In this document: one piece after another, positions 1 through 8,797 of the stretch
Layout: every line of letters starts with the position of its first letter
Numbering within the stretch: position 1 is the first letter of the stretch
DNA from: DRYS01 sp964491605
GTDB lineage: Archaea > Thermoproteota > CALKCG01 > B24 > DRYS01
NCBI GenBank assembly: GCA_964491605.1
Contig: CAZBGY010000005.1
Span: 1 to 64,000, forward strand
Length of the DNA: 64,000 bases
Direction of reading: 5' to 3'
Position numbers and translations under genes: made by a program
The notes under the pieces: model-generated
Database searches by the model: none
Seen by the model: the letters and a program-made list of their open reading frames with translations, nothing else
What the model was told of the DNA's origin: nothing

Positions 1-287
1 GGAATCATCCAAGAAACCCAAACCATAGCTAATATCAATGTCGCCTCCTGCTTGTTAAGCCCACCATTCCTAGCTAATATCGCTGCTAACGAAGCTATTA
101 TGAGAGGCCACCAGAGTACAAATGTTAGAGTCCCAGACTGTGCTTGAGCCCATGGATTAATCGTTAAACCCCAGAGTGTACCTCCGGTTGTGAATAAAGC
201 TATGAAGGACGTGAATATAGTGGATAGTATTACGGCTATAACGCCGAGTATCCATGCTCTAGTACGTATCCTAATATATTCGCTCAA
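1..287 (-). CDS. Membrane protein, N-terminal part (cut by window edge)
   Basis: An open reading frame runs off the left edge and gives the first 95 residues. It starts at a TTG (285-287) with a GGTGGGGAG ribosome site just upstream. The product has a short charged N-terminus, a hydrophobic segment at about residues 8-28 (ILGVIAVILSTIFTSFIALF) and another at about 55-70 (VLWWPLIIASLAAILA), so it is a polytopic membrane protein. I do not recognise the family with confidence; large OPT-like or DUF6785-type permeases begin in a similar way. It is divergent from the sugar isomerase gene and could be its transporter, but that is inference from position only. Confidence 0.6.
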   Translation of the reverse strand, partial: MSEYIRIRTRAWILGVIAVILSTIFTSFIALFTTGGTLWGLTINPWAQAQSGTLTFVLWWPLIIASLAAILARNGGLNKQEATLILAMVWVSWMI

Positions 288-400
288 GTCTCCCCACCTG
301 GAAATTATATTGTTATAACCTAGAGCATATATATCCCTTTCGTCTCTGTATCCTTAACAAACGTAGTTATCATGAGCTTTTACCTAGTCTCGGTTAAGGT

Positions 401-409
401 TTATATATG
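401..409 (+). promoter_or_regulatory. TATA box of the isomerase/NagA gene group
   Basis: TTATATATG lies about 37 nt before the TTG start at 442. The expected transcript start near 430 would include the GGTGG ribosome site at 431-435. The divergent membrane protein gene begins at 287, so this 154-bp gap holds promoters for both sides. Confidence 0.55.
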
Positions 410-441
410 GATGTTTTTGAAGTATAGGCTGGTGGATTGGG

Positions 442-1350
442 TTGAAGGTTAGCTGTGCTTGGCTCTATGCTATAACGAAGTACGGTTATCCACCATCTTT
501 CGATAAGACCTTGACAGCTCTACGTGAGATGGCTAATCTAGGATTCGACGCAGTCGAGGTAGAGATCGTTCGTGAACCTCAACTACTAGAGTTTAGGGAA
601 CATAAAGGCGAGGTAAAGAAACTGTGTGGTGATCTAGGTCTTAAAGTTATCAATGTATGCGCTATATTCCCCGATGTAGTGAGTTTAGACGATAGCTTAT
701 GGAGTAAAGCTTTAAAGCATTTCGAGGAAAGCTGCGGTATAACGAGGTTTCTAGATTGCGATATGATTCAGCTAGATTCATTCACACCTCCACTTAGATT
801 TATCGGTACAGTTCCATATAAGGAGGCTATAAGTTTCGGTATACAGTTTAGGGTTGAAGTAGATCCAGAGTTCAGCTATCCTAAGTTATGGTCTAGGATA
901 GTGGATAGCTTCAGAAGGTGTAGCCGTATAGCCAATGAGCATGGGCTTAAGCTATGCCTCGAACCTAGAGTCGGAGAGAATATAAGCAATACAGATGCTA
1001 TGCTTAGACTCATAGAAGCAGTGAACGCCGATAACTTTTACGCCGTTCTAGATGTAGGCCATCTACATGCTCAGAAGGAGATACTACCCTTATCGGTTGA
1101 GAAGCTAGGCTCTAGGATATCGTATGTACACGCATCCGATAACGATGGAAGGGATAATCTACATTTACCTCCAGGAAAGGGTACGGTGGATTGGGAGGGG
1201 GTAGTTAAAGCGTTAGCGAAGCATGGATATAAAGGCTACATCGCAGTCGATATAGGTGGAGCAGGGTATAGAGGCAATATAGACTCGGATGTAGTCGAAT
1301 CCAAACATTTCCTCGAAAACCTTCTATCTAGACTTTCACTTCTAGACTAA
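442..1350 (+). CDS. Sugar phosphate isomerase/epimerase family protein (xylose isomerase-like TIM barrel)
   Basis: The 302-residue product has the AP-endonuclease-2/xylose isomerase-like TIM-barrel pattern. Metal-binding strands are visible as CLEPR (about 174-178), LDVGHLH (about 206-212), YVHASDND (about 231-238) and VDIGG near the end, where most relatives carry Glu rather than Asp. Enzymes of this family isomerise or epimerise sugars and keto-sugars; the substrate cannot be read from sequence. The TTG start at 442 is chosen because GGTGG lies 6 nt before it. It is followed 29 bp later by a NagA-like deacetylase and then an aldolase, which suggests a sugar or amino-sugar degradation pathway. 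A second, clearly different member of the superfamily lies at 59128-59895. Confidence 0.8.
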   Translation: MKVSCAWLYAITKYGYPPSFDKTLTALREMANLGFDAVEVEIVREPQLLEFREHKGEVKKLCGDLGLKVINVCAIFPDVVSLDDSLWSKALKHFEESCGITRFLDCDMIQLDSFTPPLRFIGTVPYKEAISFGIQFRVEVDPEFSYPKLWSRIVDSFRRCSRIANEHGLKLCLEPRVGENISNTDAMLRLIEAVNADNFYAVLDVGHLHAQKEILPLSVEKLGSRISYVHASDNDGRDNLHLPPGKGTVDWEGVVKALAKHGYKGYIAVDIGGAGYRGNIDSDVVESKHFLENLLSRLSLLD

Positions 1351-1379
1351 CCTGTTTAAGTTAGATCCAGTTAAGTGGT

Positions 1380-2672
1380 ATGTCTTCCTTTACTCTTCGT
1401 GGAGGATGGGTTCTAACACCTAAAGGTCTATCTAGAACAGATGTAGCCGTTGAAGGATCTAGGATATCTAAAGTTTGTGATGGTGTTAGGATAGGTGAAA
1501 CTATAGATTGCAGCGGATTATTCATAGTACCTGGGTTTAGAGATCAACATATACATGACTTAATAGGCTCACTCTACGATACAGGTATAGATCGATTATC
1601 TAAGGTTGCGAAAGCTCTAGTTAGGCATGGGGTAACTTCAGCGAAGATCGCTACGATAGCTATGCCGCGTGATAAACTTCTAAGCTACCTCCGTAACATT
1701 AGATTGTACATGTCATCTGAGAGGAATGGAATAGATGGGACGAGGATAGATGGAGCTCATGTAGAGGGGACGTTCATAAGGGCTGAGTGTGGCGGAGCTC
1801 AACCTCGCGAATATATCGTAGAGCCTTGGGAGGAGGGGGCTGCGGAGCTTCTACATGAGATAGCGGAGACTCACGCTGTCAAGCTGGTTAATATCGTAGC
1901 GGATTTTGGATCCGACCTCGTAGAGTACGCTAGTTCTATAGGCCTCATAGTTGGCTGTGGACATTCTAAAGCTTCTGCTAGACAGCTTGAGGAAGCTTGG
2001 AAGAAGGGGTTGAGGTATATCGTACATATAACGAACGGAGCTATGGGGCAGTCGTTTAAACCATTCGATGGGGGAGGTACGTATGAGGGGGCTCTAACCC
2101 TGCCTCTATCCCTCGAGATAATAGTGGACGGCTATCATGTGGATATGAGGTATGTATCAGATATCATAGAGAGACGCATTCAGAAGGGTAGAGTGGAGGA
2201 TATTATAGCGATAACAGATGCTGTATTTCCTATAGAGGAGGAGATACCTAAAGGAGAGTTCGAAGCATTCTCGGTTATCGGATGTAGAAGCGATGATGGA
2301 GGTGTACTACTCGTTAAACGCTATATGGATAGAGACGGCGTATGGAGACAGCCTCCGCCGGGAACACTCTTCGGAAGCCTCCTTACCATGGATAAAGCTT
2401 TCGAGAACTTATTAAACCTGTTTACAAGGGATTTCTCCGGGTTCATGATAGATAGACCTGCTAGATCCTTCGATGAAGCGTTAGCTTTAGCATCGAAATT
2501 TACTTCGACTAATCAATCTAGACTTGAAAACTTAGATTCTGTAGGCGCGATATCTGACGACTATATAGCCGACATAGCTGTTCTATCCATAAAGGGTAGG
2601 CCGGGAGCCTATAGAGTTAACGTAGCGAAAACTATAGTCGGGGGTAGATTATTCGATTTCGATACATCATAA
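1380..2672 (+). CDS. nagA: N-acetylglucosamine-6-phosphate deacetylase-like amidohydrolase
   Basis: The 430-residue protein keeps the NagA amidohydrolase signature in order: DQHIHD (HxH-type metal site, about 56-61), HVEG (metal Glu, about 123-126), GCGHSKA (about 193-199), HITNGAMG (about 216-223), DGYHVD (about 251-256) and ITDAVF with the catalytic Asp (about 278-283). NagA removes acetate from GlcNAc-6-phosphate to give glucosamine-6-phosphate. The protein is about 45 residues longer than typical NagA and GFRDQHIHD departs from the common GFIDxHxHG, so a related N-acyl sugar substrate is possible. The gene follows the TIM-barrel isomerase by 29 bp and probably shares its transcript. Family is clear; exact substrate is inferred. 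Confidence 0.85.
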   Translation: MSSFTLRGGWVLTPKGLSRTDVAVEGSRISKVCDGVRIGETIDCSGLFIVPGFRDQHIHDLIGSLYDTGIDRLSKVAKALVRHGVTSAKIATIAMPRDKLLSYLRNIRLYMSSERNGIDGTRIDGAHVEGTFIRAECGGAQPREYIVEPWEEGAAELLHEIAETHAVKLVNIVADFGSDLVEYASSIGLIVGCGHSKASARQLEEAWKKGLRYIVHITNGAMGQSFKPFDGGGTYEGALTLPLSLEIIVDGYHVDMRYVSDIIERRIQKGRVEDIIAITDAVFPIEEEIPKGEFEAFSVIGCRSDDGGVLLVKRYMDRDGVWRQPPPGTLFGSLLTMDKAFENLLNLFTRDFSGFMIDRPARSFDEALALASKFTSTNQSRLENLDSVGAISDDYIADIAVLSIKGRPGAYRVNVAKTIVGGRLFDFDTS

Positions 2673-2686
2673 TATCATATAGGGAA

Positions 2687-2696
2687 GATATATAAG
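2687..2696 (+). promoter_or_regulatory. TATA box before the DapA/NanA-family aldolase
   Basis: GATATATAAG sits about 36 nt before the ATG at 2728 in the 55-bp gap after the NagA-like gene. No strong Shine-Dalgarno precedes that ATG, so the transcript probably has a very short leader. Confidence 0.5.
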
Positions 2697-2727
2697 CTCT
2701 GGGATAACTGTTTCATATCCTATAGAT

Positions 2728-3645
2728 ATGAAGTCCATCAGGCTACAGGGAATAATACCTGCTATCGTATGCCCAATGCTTAAGGATTATAGTATAGATG
2801 AGGATTCCTTGAGAAACTATGCGAAGTGGATTTCAAGCTTTAGGATAGGTGGGTTAGCCGTAAACGTGGATACAGGGGAGGGGTTCCACCTCCTACCAGA
2901 GGAGAGGCAACAGGTTATAAGGATCGTTAAGGAGGTTATCGGCGATAGAATTCCAATCATAGCCGGGCTTCAACCCGGCTTCATACCTCAAACTGTAAGA
3001 TGGGCATGCGAATCTAGGGATGCGGGTGCAGATGCGCTGCTGGTATTCCCATCATCCGTATTCGCCGGAGGGTATGCTTCAGATACGGTATACGAATACT
3101 ATAAAGCTATCTATGAGGGGGCTGGCGTACCGTTGGTGATGTTTCAGCTTCAACCAGATCTAGGCGGGGTGATATTCGATCAGGAAACTTTACGACTTGT
3201 AACATCGCTAGAAGGCGTGATAGCTATAAAGGAAGCTTCGTTCGATGCTAAAAAATTCATAGAAACTCTTAGGATTGTTAGAAAGTTCAACCCCAGGGTA
3301 TCCGTCTTAACTGGTAACGATAACTTCATATACGAGTCGCTGGTCCTCGGCGCGGATGGAGCGCTCATAGGATTCGGCACTATAGGTACAGATCTATTAG
3401 TCGAAATGTATGAGCTTACGATAAGCGGTAGATATAAGGAGGCTATGGAGATAGCTGCTAGACTTCAACCTCTAGCAGATACTATATTCGCTCCTCCTGT
3501 CCGAGCGTATAGAGCTAGACTCAAAGAGGCTTTAGCTATGCTCGGAGTGATAAGGTATACATACGTGAGACCTCCTCTGAAACCTATACCTGATAGTGAG
3601 AAGGAGGTTATACGTAGAGCGTTAATAGATGCAGGTATACTTTAA
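2728..3645 (+). CDS. DapA/NanA-family aldolase (dihydrodipicolinate synthase superfamily), atypical
   Basis: A 305-residue class I aldolase of the DHDPS/N-acetylneuraminate lyase family. The Schiff-base lysine is K168 in AIKEASF, and a TGE motif sits at about 49-51. The conserved tyrosine (LYN in DapA, 28 residues before the lysine) is replaced by Phe at about 139 in MFQLQP. That argues against authentic DapA or NanA and for a relative acting on another keto-acid, or a changed mechanism. The gene has its own TATA box and follows a NagA-like gene, so an amino-sugar or sugar-acid role is plausible but inferred. A more canonical paralogue lies at 40962-41951. Confidence 0.75.
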   Translation: MKSIRLQGIIPAIVCPMLKDYSIDEDSLRNYAKWISSFRIGGLAVNVDTGEGFHLLPEERQQVIRIVKEVIGDRIPIIAGLQPGFIPQTVRWACESRDAGADALLVFPSSVFAGGYASDTVYEYYKAIYEGAGVPLVMFQLQPDLGGVIFDQETLRLVTSLEGVIAIKEASFDAKKFIETLRIVRKFNPRVSVLTGNDNFIYESLVLGADGALIGFGTIGTDLLVEMYELTISGRYKEAMEIAARLQPLADTIFAPPVRAYRARLKEALAMLGVIRYTYVRPPLKPIPDSEKEVIRRALIDAGIL

Positions 3646-3690
3646 CCTACCTATAATGGGATACCTGCAGATTTTCAGGATGGTGGATTT

Positions 3691-4875
3691 ATGCCAGACC
3701 TGTCTGTAGAGCTGGCTGGTGTGAAGCTTAAAAATCCGGTAATAGTAGCTGCCGGTACACCTACCATAAACTCTAAAGCTATGATTAAATGCATGGAATA
3801 TGGAGCTGCCGCAGTCGTATCGAAAACTATAACCTACGCTGAACTACATAGAATCCAACCTAGACCTAGATTCTACGTACTACACCCGGAATCCATAGAT
3901 TCAGGTTTCTATTCACTCTACTCTGCAGAGCTTATGTCTGAGCTAACCCCAGAGGAGGCTATAGAGGAGCTTAGCATAACAGTAGAATCCGCTAGAAGAT
4001 ATGACGCCGTAGTCATAGCTAGCATAGCCGGTAGGAATATGGAAGAGTGGATTAAACTCTCGTCGATGATGGAAGGCGCAGGTGTCTCTATGATAGAACT
4101 CAATCTATCTTGCCCGCATGTTGAAAACGAGGAAGGTTCCATAATGGGTAAGATAGCCGGATCAGACCCTCATACCGTCGGGAAGATAGTTTCCACCGTT
4201 AAGAATATGGTGGAGATACCCGTAGCTGTTAAGCTTACACCTCATGGTGCAGATCCTTTAGCTGTAGCTTTAGCAGCTGATAAATCTGGTGCAGATGTAG
4301 TTGTAGCTACAGCTCGATTCCAAGGATTGGTTATCGACGTAGATTCTATGAAGCCTGTAGTCTGGGGCGGTTTAGGCGGGTATGGCGGTCCATGGATGAG
4401 CCCCATAAGCTGTAGCTGGGCGTATAAGATAGTTAGATCTGGTGTTAGAGCGTGCGTAGTAGGTTCAGGAGGTATAGCTGGATACGAAGATGTACTCCGC
4501 TTCATAATGCTTGGATGCAAAGCCGTCCAGATATGCACCGCGATCATAATGTATGGATTCCAGTTTATAGCTCATACGTTAAGCCGACTCGATAAGTGGC
4601 TTCTGGATAAAGGATTTTCCAGTATAAACGATGTGATCGGCGTAGCTCTACCTAACATCGTAAGCTTCGAAAATCTTGACAGGACATCTATATATAAATC
4701 TAGTATCGACAGCGGTAGATGTATCGGTTGTATGCGATGCTTACGTTCGTGCTTCTACGAAGCTATAAAGGTTGTAGATGGAAAGCCAGCGGTAGATCAA
4801 GATTTATGCATGGGCTGCGGTCTATGCGCGTCTATATGCCCATCTAAAGCTATTATGTTAAAACGTACAAACTAG
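3691..4875 (+). CDS. Dihydroorotate/dihydropyrimidine dehydrogenase-like flavoprotein with C-terminal 2x[4Fe-4S] ferredoxin domain (PreA-like)
   Basis: The first ~310 residues form a class 1 DHOD-type FMN barrel, with ELNLSCPH (about 139-146), AVKLTPHG (about 178-185) and GSGGI followed by GCKAVQICTA near the phosphate-binding end. The last ~60 residues carry two 4Fe-4S motifs, CIGCMRCLRSC and CMGCGLCASIC. This architecture matches PreA, the catalytic half of NAD-dependent dihydropyrimidine dehydrogenase. No PreT-like partner or pyrimidine catabolism gene is adjacent, so ferredoxin may be the partner and the substrate is open. SD GGTGG lies before the ATG. The 3' end overlaps the convergent CPBP protease gene by 4 bp. 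Confidence 0.8.
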   Translation: MPDLSVELAGVKLKNPVIVAAGTPTINSKAMIKCMEYGAAAVVSKTITYAELHRIQPRPRFYVLHPESIDSGFYSLYSAELMSELTPEEAIEELSITVESARRYDAVVIASIAGRNMEEWIKLSSMMEGAGVSMIELNLSCPHVENEEGSIMGKIAGSDPHTVGKIVSTVKNMVEIPVAVKLTPHGADPLAVALAADKSGADVVVATARFQGLVIDVDSMKPVVWGGLGGYGGPWMSPISCSWAYKIVRSGVRACVVGSGGIAGYEDVLRFIMLGCKAVQICTAIIMYGFQFIAHTLSRLDKWLLDKGFSSINDVIGVALPNIVSFENLDRTSIYKSSIDSGRCIGCMRCLRSCFYEAIKVVDGKPAVDQDLCMGCGLCASICPSKAIMLKRTN

Positions 4876-5654
4876 GTGAATAGGTAGATAAGTACTGCTA
4901 GGAGATTATTCATGCTATGAGCTATCACTGCAGCGTTTAGATTTCCAGTTTTCTCGTATACTAGAGTTAGTATTACGCCTACTATGAATGTATGAGGAAT
5001 ACTCCATGGATCCATGTGAAGTATGGAAAAGAATACCGAGCATAACAATATAGCTGTCTTCGTCCCCCAGGATTTCTTGAAAGCCTGATAGCTGAAACCT
5101 CTGAAATATACTTCTTCGACGAACGGAGCTAATACGGTAGAAAGTATAAGCATAGCTATCTGTATCCCAGGCTTAGAAATAAGCCTATATACTTCCTCCT
5201 GTATGGGACTAGTACCTATGATCGGCTGAAGTAGCATACTTATGAACATATTCGCGACGAGGATAATTAAACCTGAAATTATACCCACCCCTATAATCCT
5301 TCGGTCAATCCTTCTAAACCCGATAGATCTGAAGCCGCCACCTCTTCTTCTCAAGTAGATGATAGTGAAGGATAGTAGGATTATATGGAATAAGGAGAGG
5401 AACATGAACGATGTAAAGATAGAATCGAATAAATCGATAACGGATAGAAGATGGAAGGAAAACGTTACCGCTATAATAGAAAGTATGAATACTAGAAAGG
5501 ATAAGAGAAGAACTTTGAATACATCGCTCACACTCCATGTTACATCCTCAACTCTTCGTAACGGTGCACCGCATACGGGGCAGAAGCTAGCTTCAGGTAC
5601 ATCGATCGCCGAACCGCATCTACTGCATACAATATCTTTGCTTTTGGTCGTCAT
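4872..5654 (-). CDS. Zinc-ribbon CPBP family intramembrane metalloprotease
   Basis: The 260-residue protein begins with a zinc ribbon (C10, C13, C25, C28), then several transmembrane helices. The CPBP (CAAX protease/bacteriocin-processing) motifs are complete: E180-E181-x3-R185 in FVEEVYFRGF, H213 in SILHMDPW, and H246/N250 in HSMNN. Such enzymes cleave within the membrane. The start overlaps the stop of the upstream SppA-like gene as ATGA, so the two are probably translationally coupled. Pairing of an SppA-type and a CPBP-type protease suggests a joint role in membrane protein or signal peptide turnover; that link is inference. Confidence 0.85.
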   Translation of the reverse strand: MTTKSKDIVCSRCGSAIDVPEASFCPVCGAPLRRVEDVTWSVSDVFKVLLLSFLVFILSIIAVTFSFHLLSVIDLFDSIFTSFMFLSLFHIILLSFTIIYLRRRGGGFRSIGFRRIDRRIIGVGIISGLIILVANMFISMLLQPIIGTSPIQEEVYRLISKPGIQIAMLILSTVLAPFVEEVYFRGFSYQAFKKSWGTKTAILLCSVFFSILHMDPWSIPHTFIVGVILTLVYEKTGNLNAAVIAHSMNNLLAVLIYLFT

Positions 5655-7963
5655 ACCATCAGAACAACCTGCATTATATAGTGTATATGCTTTAAGCTAG
5701 ATAGAGTTTCACTTTCACTCTTATACTTAACCTCCTCAAGTATTAGCATCCTCTTAACCTCTGCCTGCGGTACGCTATCCATATAGTAGAGAGTGATACC
5801 TTCCTCTCTTATATGCCCGATTTCCCTACATATCCACTGAAGACCCTCCGATACACTTACAAATGACGATCCCTCTATATAGACAGTATCGTTTATCTTG
5901 AATAGGATCCTAGCCGCGATATACTTTTTACCAGCTACCTCCACCTTCTCTATATCCTCGACCTTGAAATAGCTTTCTATCAACCCGGAATACTTCACAC
6001 CGTGCATCGATAGATTATACTCGGTAATCCAACTCCATTCCTTATCCTTAAATAGCGGGTAAGGATGCTTAGGTATAGGCTTTAGGTACATACATGTAAC
6101 GTTATCTGCAACCCAGCCGACGAGACGCCCCTCCTCATCATACTGGTATCGGATAGTCGCATAAGGGTATACAACTAAAACTTCTCTATCACTAACTTTA
6201 ATCCATAGAATTCTATACTCCTTCCCATCTTCTCTACATAGGTAAACCTTCTCAGTACCTACAGGTATTTCAGGTTCGCCTATCTCTGTAACTTCAGGGG
6301 TTTCAGGTTGAGCTATAGGCTTCTTATCCCTTTGAGCTGGAGGGGTATTGTTAGCTATTATAGAGGCTAGATTCTCTATAAGCTGAAGGTTATCACCGAT
6401 GTAGCAGTATGGCTCTTGTAGGAACGATAGATCGCCGAAAGCTATGATAGTTCCATTACCCCTTCTAAGGTATACAGCTACAGTATACCTCCCAGGTTTC
6501 TCAGCCATAGACGAATAGGTGTCATTCGAAGTGTAAGCTAGAATCGCTCCGGAAGAGTAGATATGAGTAGCTGTGAATAACGCTATTCTTGTTACGTTCA
6601 CGGTTAAAGGATTACCATCAACATCCCTACTTACGTAAGCATAGATATTCCTGTAGAAACCGAAATTCTCGATTTGATTATAAAGGTATCCCCCTGCAAA
6701 GTATACGTTAAACCTAGCTGCTAAAGTATTCATCGGATACGCGAGATCAGGTATAACTACATACTCTACTGATGGATCAAAGAATAGTAATAGTATACCG
6801 CCCTTCTCTACATACTCCTCTATGATCTTAATCTCGTAATCGCTATAGCTTACGGTTGGTGCGGCTACTATTAAAGCTGACGCATTATAGATCGCAGCTT
6901 CTATACTCTTCCAATCCCTCATGAAGGCTGTGGATACACCTCTCTCGACAAGCTTTCCAGATAAAACATCTAGATCGAACCATGAGATAGCATTCCTATG
7001 ACTTAAATCCACTATAACCCTACCGCTAGAATCTGTAATATTCGATCGACCTATATCGTATTGTAAATACCGTGAAACTAAAGCGGCGTATAACTGCGGC
7101 GGCAGGTACAGGTAGTAGAGAGCTGGTGGCGGATGGATTTCCGATAGCATAGATGAAGAGATATTCTTCCAGATATCCTCGTACATGCTTTGGGAGCCTA
7201 GAGAGCCGCTATACCGAGTACCTGTATTAAGATCTATAACCTCGTATTCTCTGATACCAGCTTTATCTGAAGCTAGATTTATAGCATCTCTGATCGATCC
7301 TAAACTATCGGCTAAACCTAATCTAACAGCTTCGCTACCCATGTACACCAACCCTCTACTGAGTTCATCACGCCTCAACTTCAGCTTCCCATTCCTACCA
7401 GATTCGACGGCATCTAAGAAGTTATTCAACGCCCTGGTGATATTGTATGGGAATAAGAGCCTAGAGAAGCCTACAGCCTTATACGGCCCGCTTTCTATGA
7501 CTATCTCAGAAGGTATAAGTATCGACGGTCCTACACCTATAACTCCTACGTTACCTATATACGAAGTTGGGTATACATATATGTAGTCTGCAGCCACCGC
7601 TATATAGTATCCACCAGATAAAGCAAGCTGAGCTACACAGATCACAGGCTTAATCTTCTTTAAACTCAATACATCTAGATATATAGCTTCAATCAGATCG
7701 GCATACCCACCAGGAGAATTCATATACAAGACTACGGCTTTCACACTAGAATTCGTAGCCGCGCGCTCTATAAGGCTTAGATACCTGTAAGCATCTTCAT
7801 CATAAAGTATGGCACCTTCTATCCTGATTAAGCCTATGATATACTTCCTATGGATTTCGATAGGCTGATAGATGAAATATATCGTTATTAAAAGCGAAGC
7901 TACGATAACTAAGGGAAGTATGAACGCTAAAATCCTTCTATACCCTACACCACCATCCTTCAT
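5651..7963 (-). CDS. sppA: SppA-like membrane serine protease fused to a GATase-like domain
   Basis: A 770-residue membrane-anchored protein. Residues ~10-32 form an N-terminal signal anchor. Residues ~40-250 are an S49 signal peptide peptidase domain, with MNSPGGYADL (~81-90), the probable nucleophile S116 in LALSGGYY and the probable general base K162 in GPYK; the Ser/Lys dyad is that of SppA. Residues ~310-520 resemble the GATase-1-like (DUF4350-type) domain (VIVDLSHRN, GGILLLFFDPS). The last ~250 residues are unrecognised and beta-rich. Typical archaeal SppA is about 300-340 residues, so this is an extended fusion. It is the first gene of a two-gene operon with the CPBP protease. Confidence 0.8.
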   Translation of the reverse strand: MKDGGVGYRRILAFILPLVIVASLLITIYFIYQPIEIHRKYIIGLIRIEGAILYDEDAYRYLSLIERAATNSSVKAVVLYMNSPGGYADLIEAIYLDVLSLKKIKPVICVAQLALSGGYYIAVAADYIYVYPTSYIGNVGVIGVGPSILIPSEIVIESGPYKAVGFSRLLFPYNITRALNNFLDAVESGRNGKLKLRRDELSRGLVYMGSEAVRLGLADSLGSIRDAINLASDKAGIREYEVIDLNTGTRYSGSLGSQSMYEDIWKNISSSMLSEIHPPPALYYLYLPPQLYAALVSRYLQYDIGRSNITDSSGRVIVDLSHRNAISWFDLDVLSGKLVERGVSTAFMRDWKSIEAAIYNASALIVAAPTVSYSDYEIKIIEEYVEKGGILLLFFDPSVEYVVIPDLAYPMNTLAARFNVYFAGGYLYNQIENFGFYRNIYAYVSRDVDGNPLTVNVTRIALFTATHIYSSGAILAYTSNDTYSSMAEKPGRYTVAVYLRRGNGTIIAFGDLSFLQEPYCYIGDNLQLIENLASIIANNTPPAQRDKKPIAQPETPEVTEIGEPEIPVGTEKVYLCREDGKEYRILWIKVSDREVLVVYPYATIRYQYDEEGRLVGWVADNVTCMYLKPIPKHPYPLFKDKEWSWITEYNLSMHGVKYSGLIESYFKVEDIEKVEVAGKKYIAARILFKINDTVYIEGSSFVSVSEGLQWICREIGHIREEGITLYYMDSVPQAEVKRMLILEEVKYKSESETLSSLKHIHYIMQVVLMV

Positions 7964-8797
7964 GAAAGCCCACGAAGAATAACTGCTACCACTGTTAATT
8001 AAACTTTCCTATAGATAAGCTACAACGATGAAGGTACAGAAGCAAGCAATAAAAAATATAGTATTTCTGGAGAATGAATCATAAATATTTTACATGTATA
8101 TACAGCTATACTTCTTAAATATATAGTAATTAAATGATAATCGAAATTATAATGCAAATAAAATATAGATTTACATTCAGCTATCGATAGACATTTACCA
8201 TCCAACATATAATCAATCTAATCAAATGGATGCTGATCAAATATAATCATATTTAAAATGATTGTCAAGCCAACATTAATTTCATACTTAAATAGAAATT
8301 AACGTTAATAAACGTCTATTTTAAAATAAGAATAATTTGCTGATTAAATCTAAGGATCCAACTTACGGATAGTTTCAACATTCGTTAGCTTAAACAATAT
8401 TAATTGTTATCTTGAACTGGTATGAACAGTAACAATTTGAAATATGTATGAATATACTTAAACCTATAATCTATCAAATCAATTCATTATGATATCATAG
8501 TATCGTATCTCTTCAAAACTATTACTCAGGGGAAACTACTAGTAAACTCTTTGGTGGCAAATATTTGACACTTCACGGTATGGTATAATGATTAAGGCAT
8601 CCTCCCTAAATGCTTTGATCACTAAGCGTGCTGTTCCATTATAATCATAACACCATAAACTTTGGCTATAGCTACATCTTCTGCATATGTATTTTTCAGA
8701 TGCTAAGCCAAATATTTTCGCAATAGTTTCACACATATTTAGTTAACTTAACCTAAAAATGATGAAAGTAAAATATTATTGTTAGCTATTATAATAT
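7964..8797. other. AT-rich intergenic region
   Basis: About 830 bp, visibly richer in A+T than the flanking genes, without a convincing conserved gene. It holds a TTAACGTTAA palindrome inside a longer imperfect hairpin (AAATAGA...TCTATTT, about 8291-8326) and one 65-codon reverse ORF listed separately. A 62-codon reverse ORF at 8020-8208 has low-complexity composition and no good start. It marks the left side of the accessory-looking stretch that ends at tRNA-Thr. Confidence 0.5.
8539..8736 (-). CDS. Small cysteine-containing hypothetical protein or remnant
   Basis: A 65-residue reading frame with ATG start carries a CxxC pair (CRRC, about residues 18-21) and further Cys near 29 and 59, which could bind zinc. 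A TTTTTAGG element lies upstream but no clear SD is present. I do not recognise the family. It lies alone in AT-rich DNA next to the ABC exporter and could be the tail of a decayed gene or a chance frame. Confidence 0.25.
   Translation of the reverse strand: MCETIAKIFGLASEKYICRRCSYSQSLWCYDYNGTARLVIKAFREDALIIIPYREVSNICHQRVY

Noticed and set aside
2728..3645. Calling this gene dapA (lysine biosynthesis)
   Set aside because: The catalytic Tyr is missing and there are no lysine pathway neighbours.
8020..8208. 62-codon reverse-strand reading frame
   Set aside because: It lies in AT-rich DNA, is rich in Ile, Tyr, Leu and Ser, has no ribosome site and resembles a chance frame.
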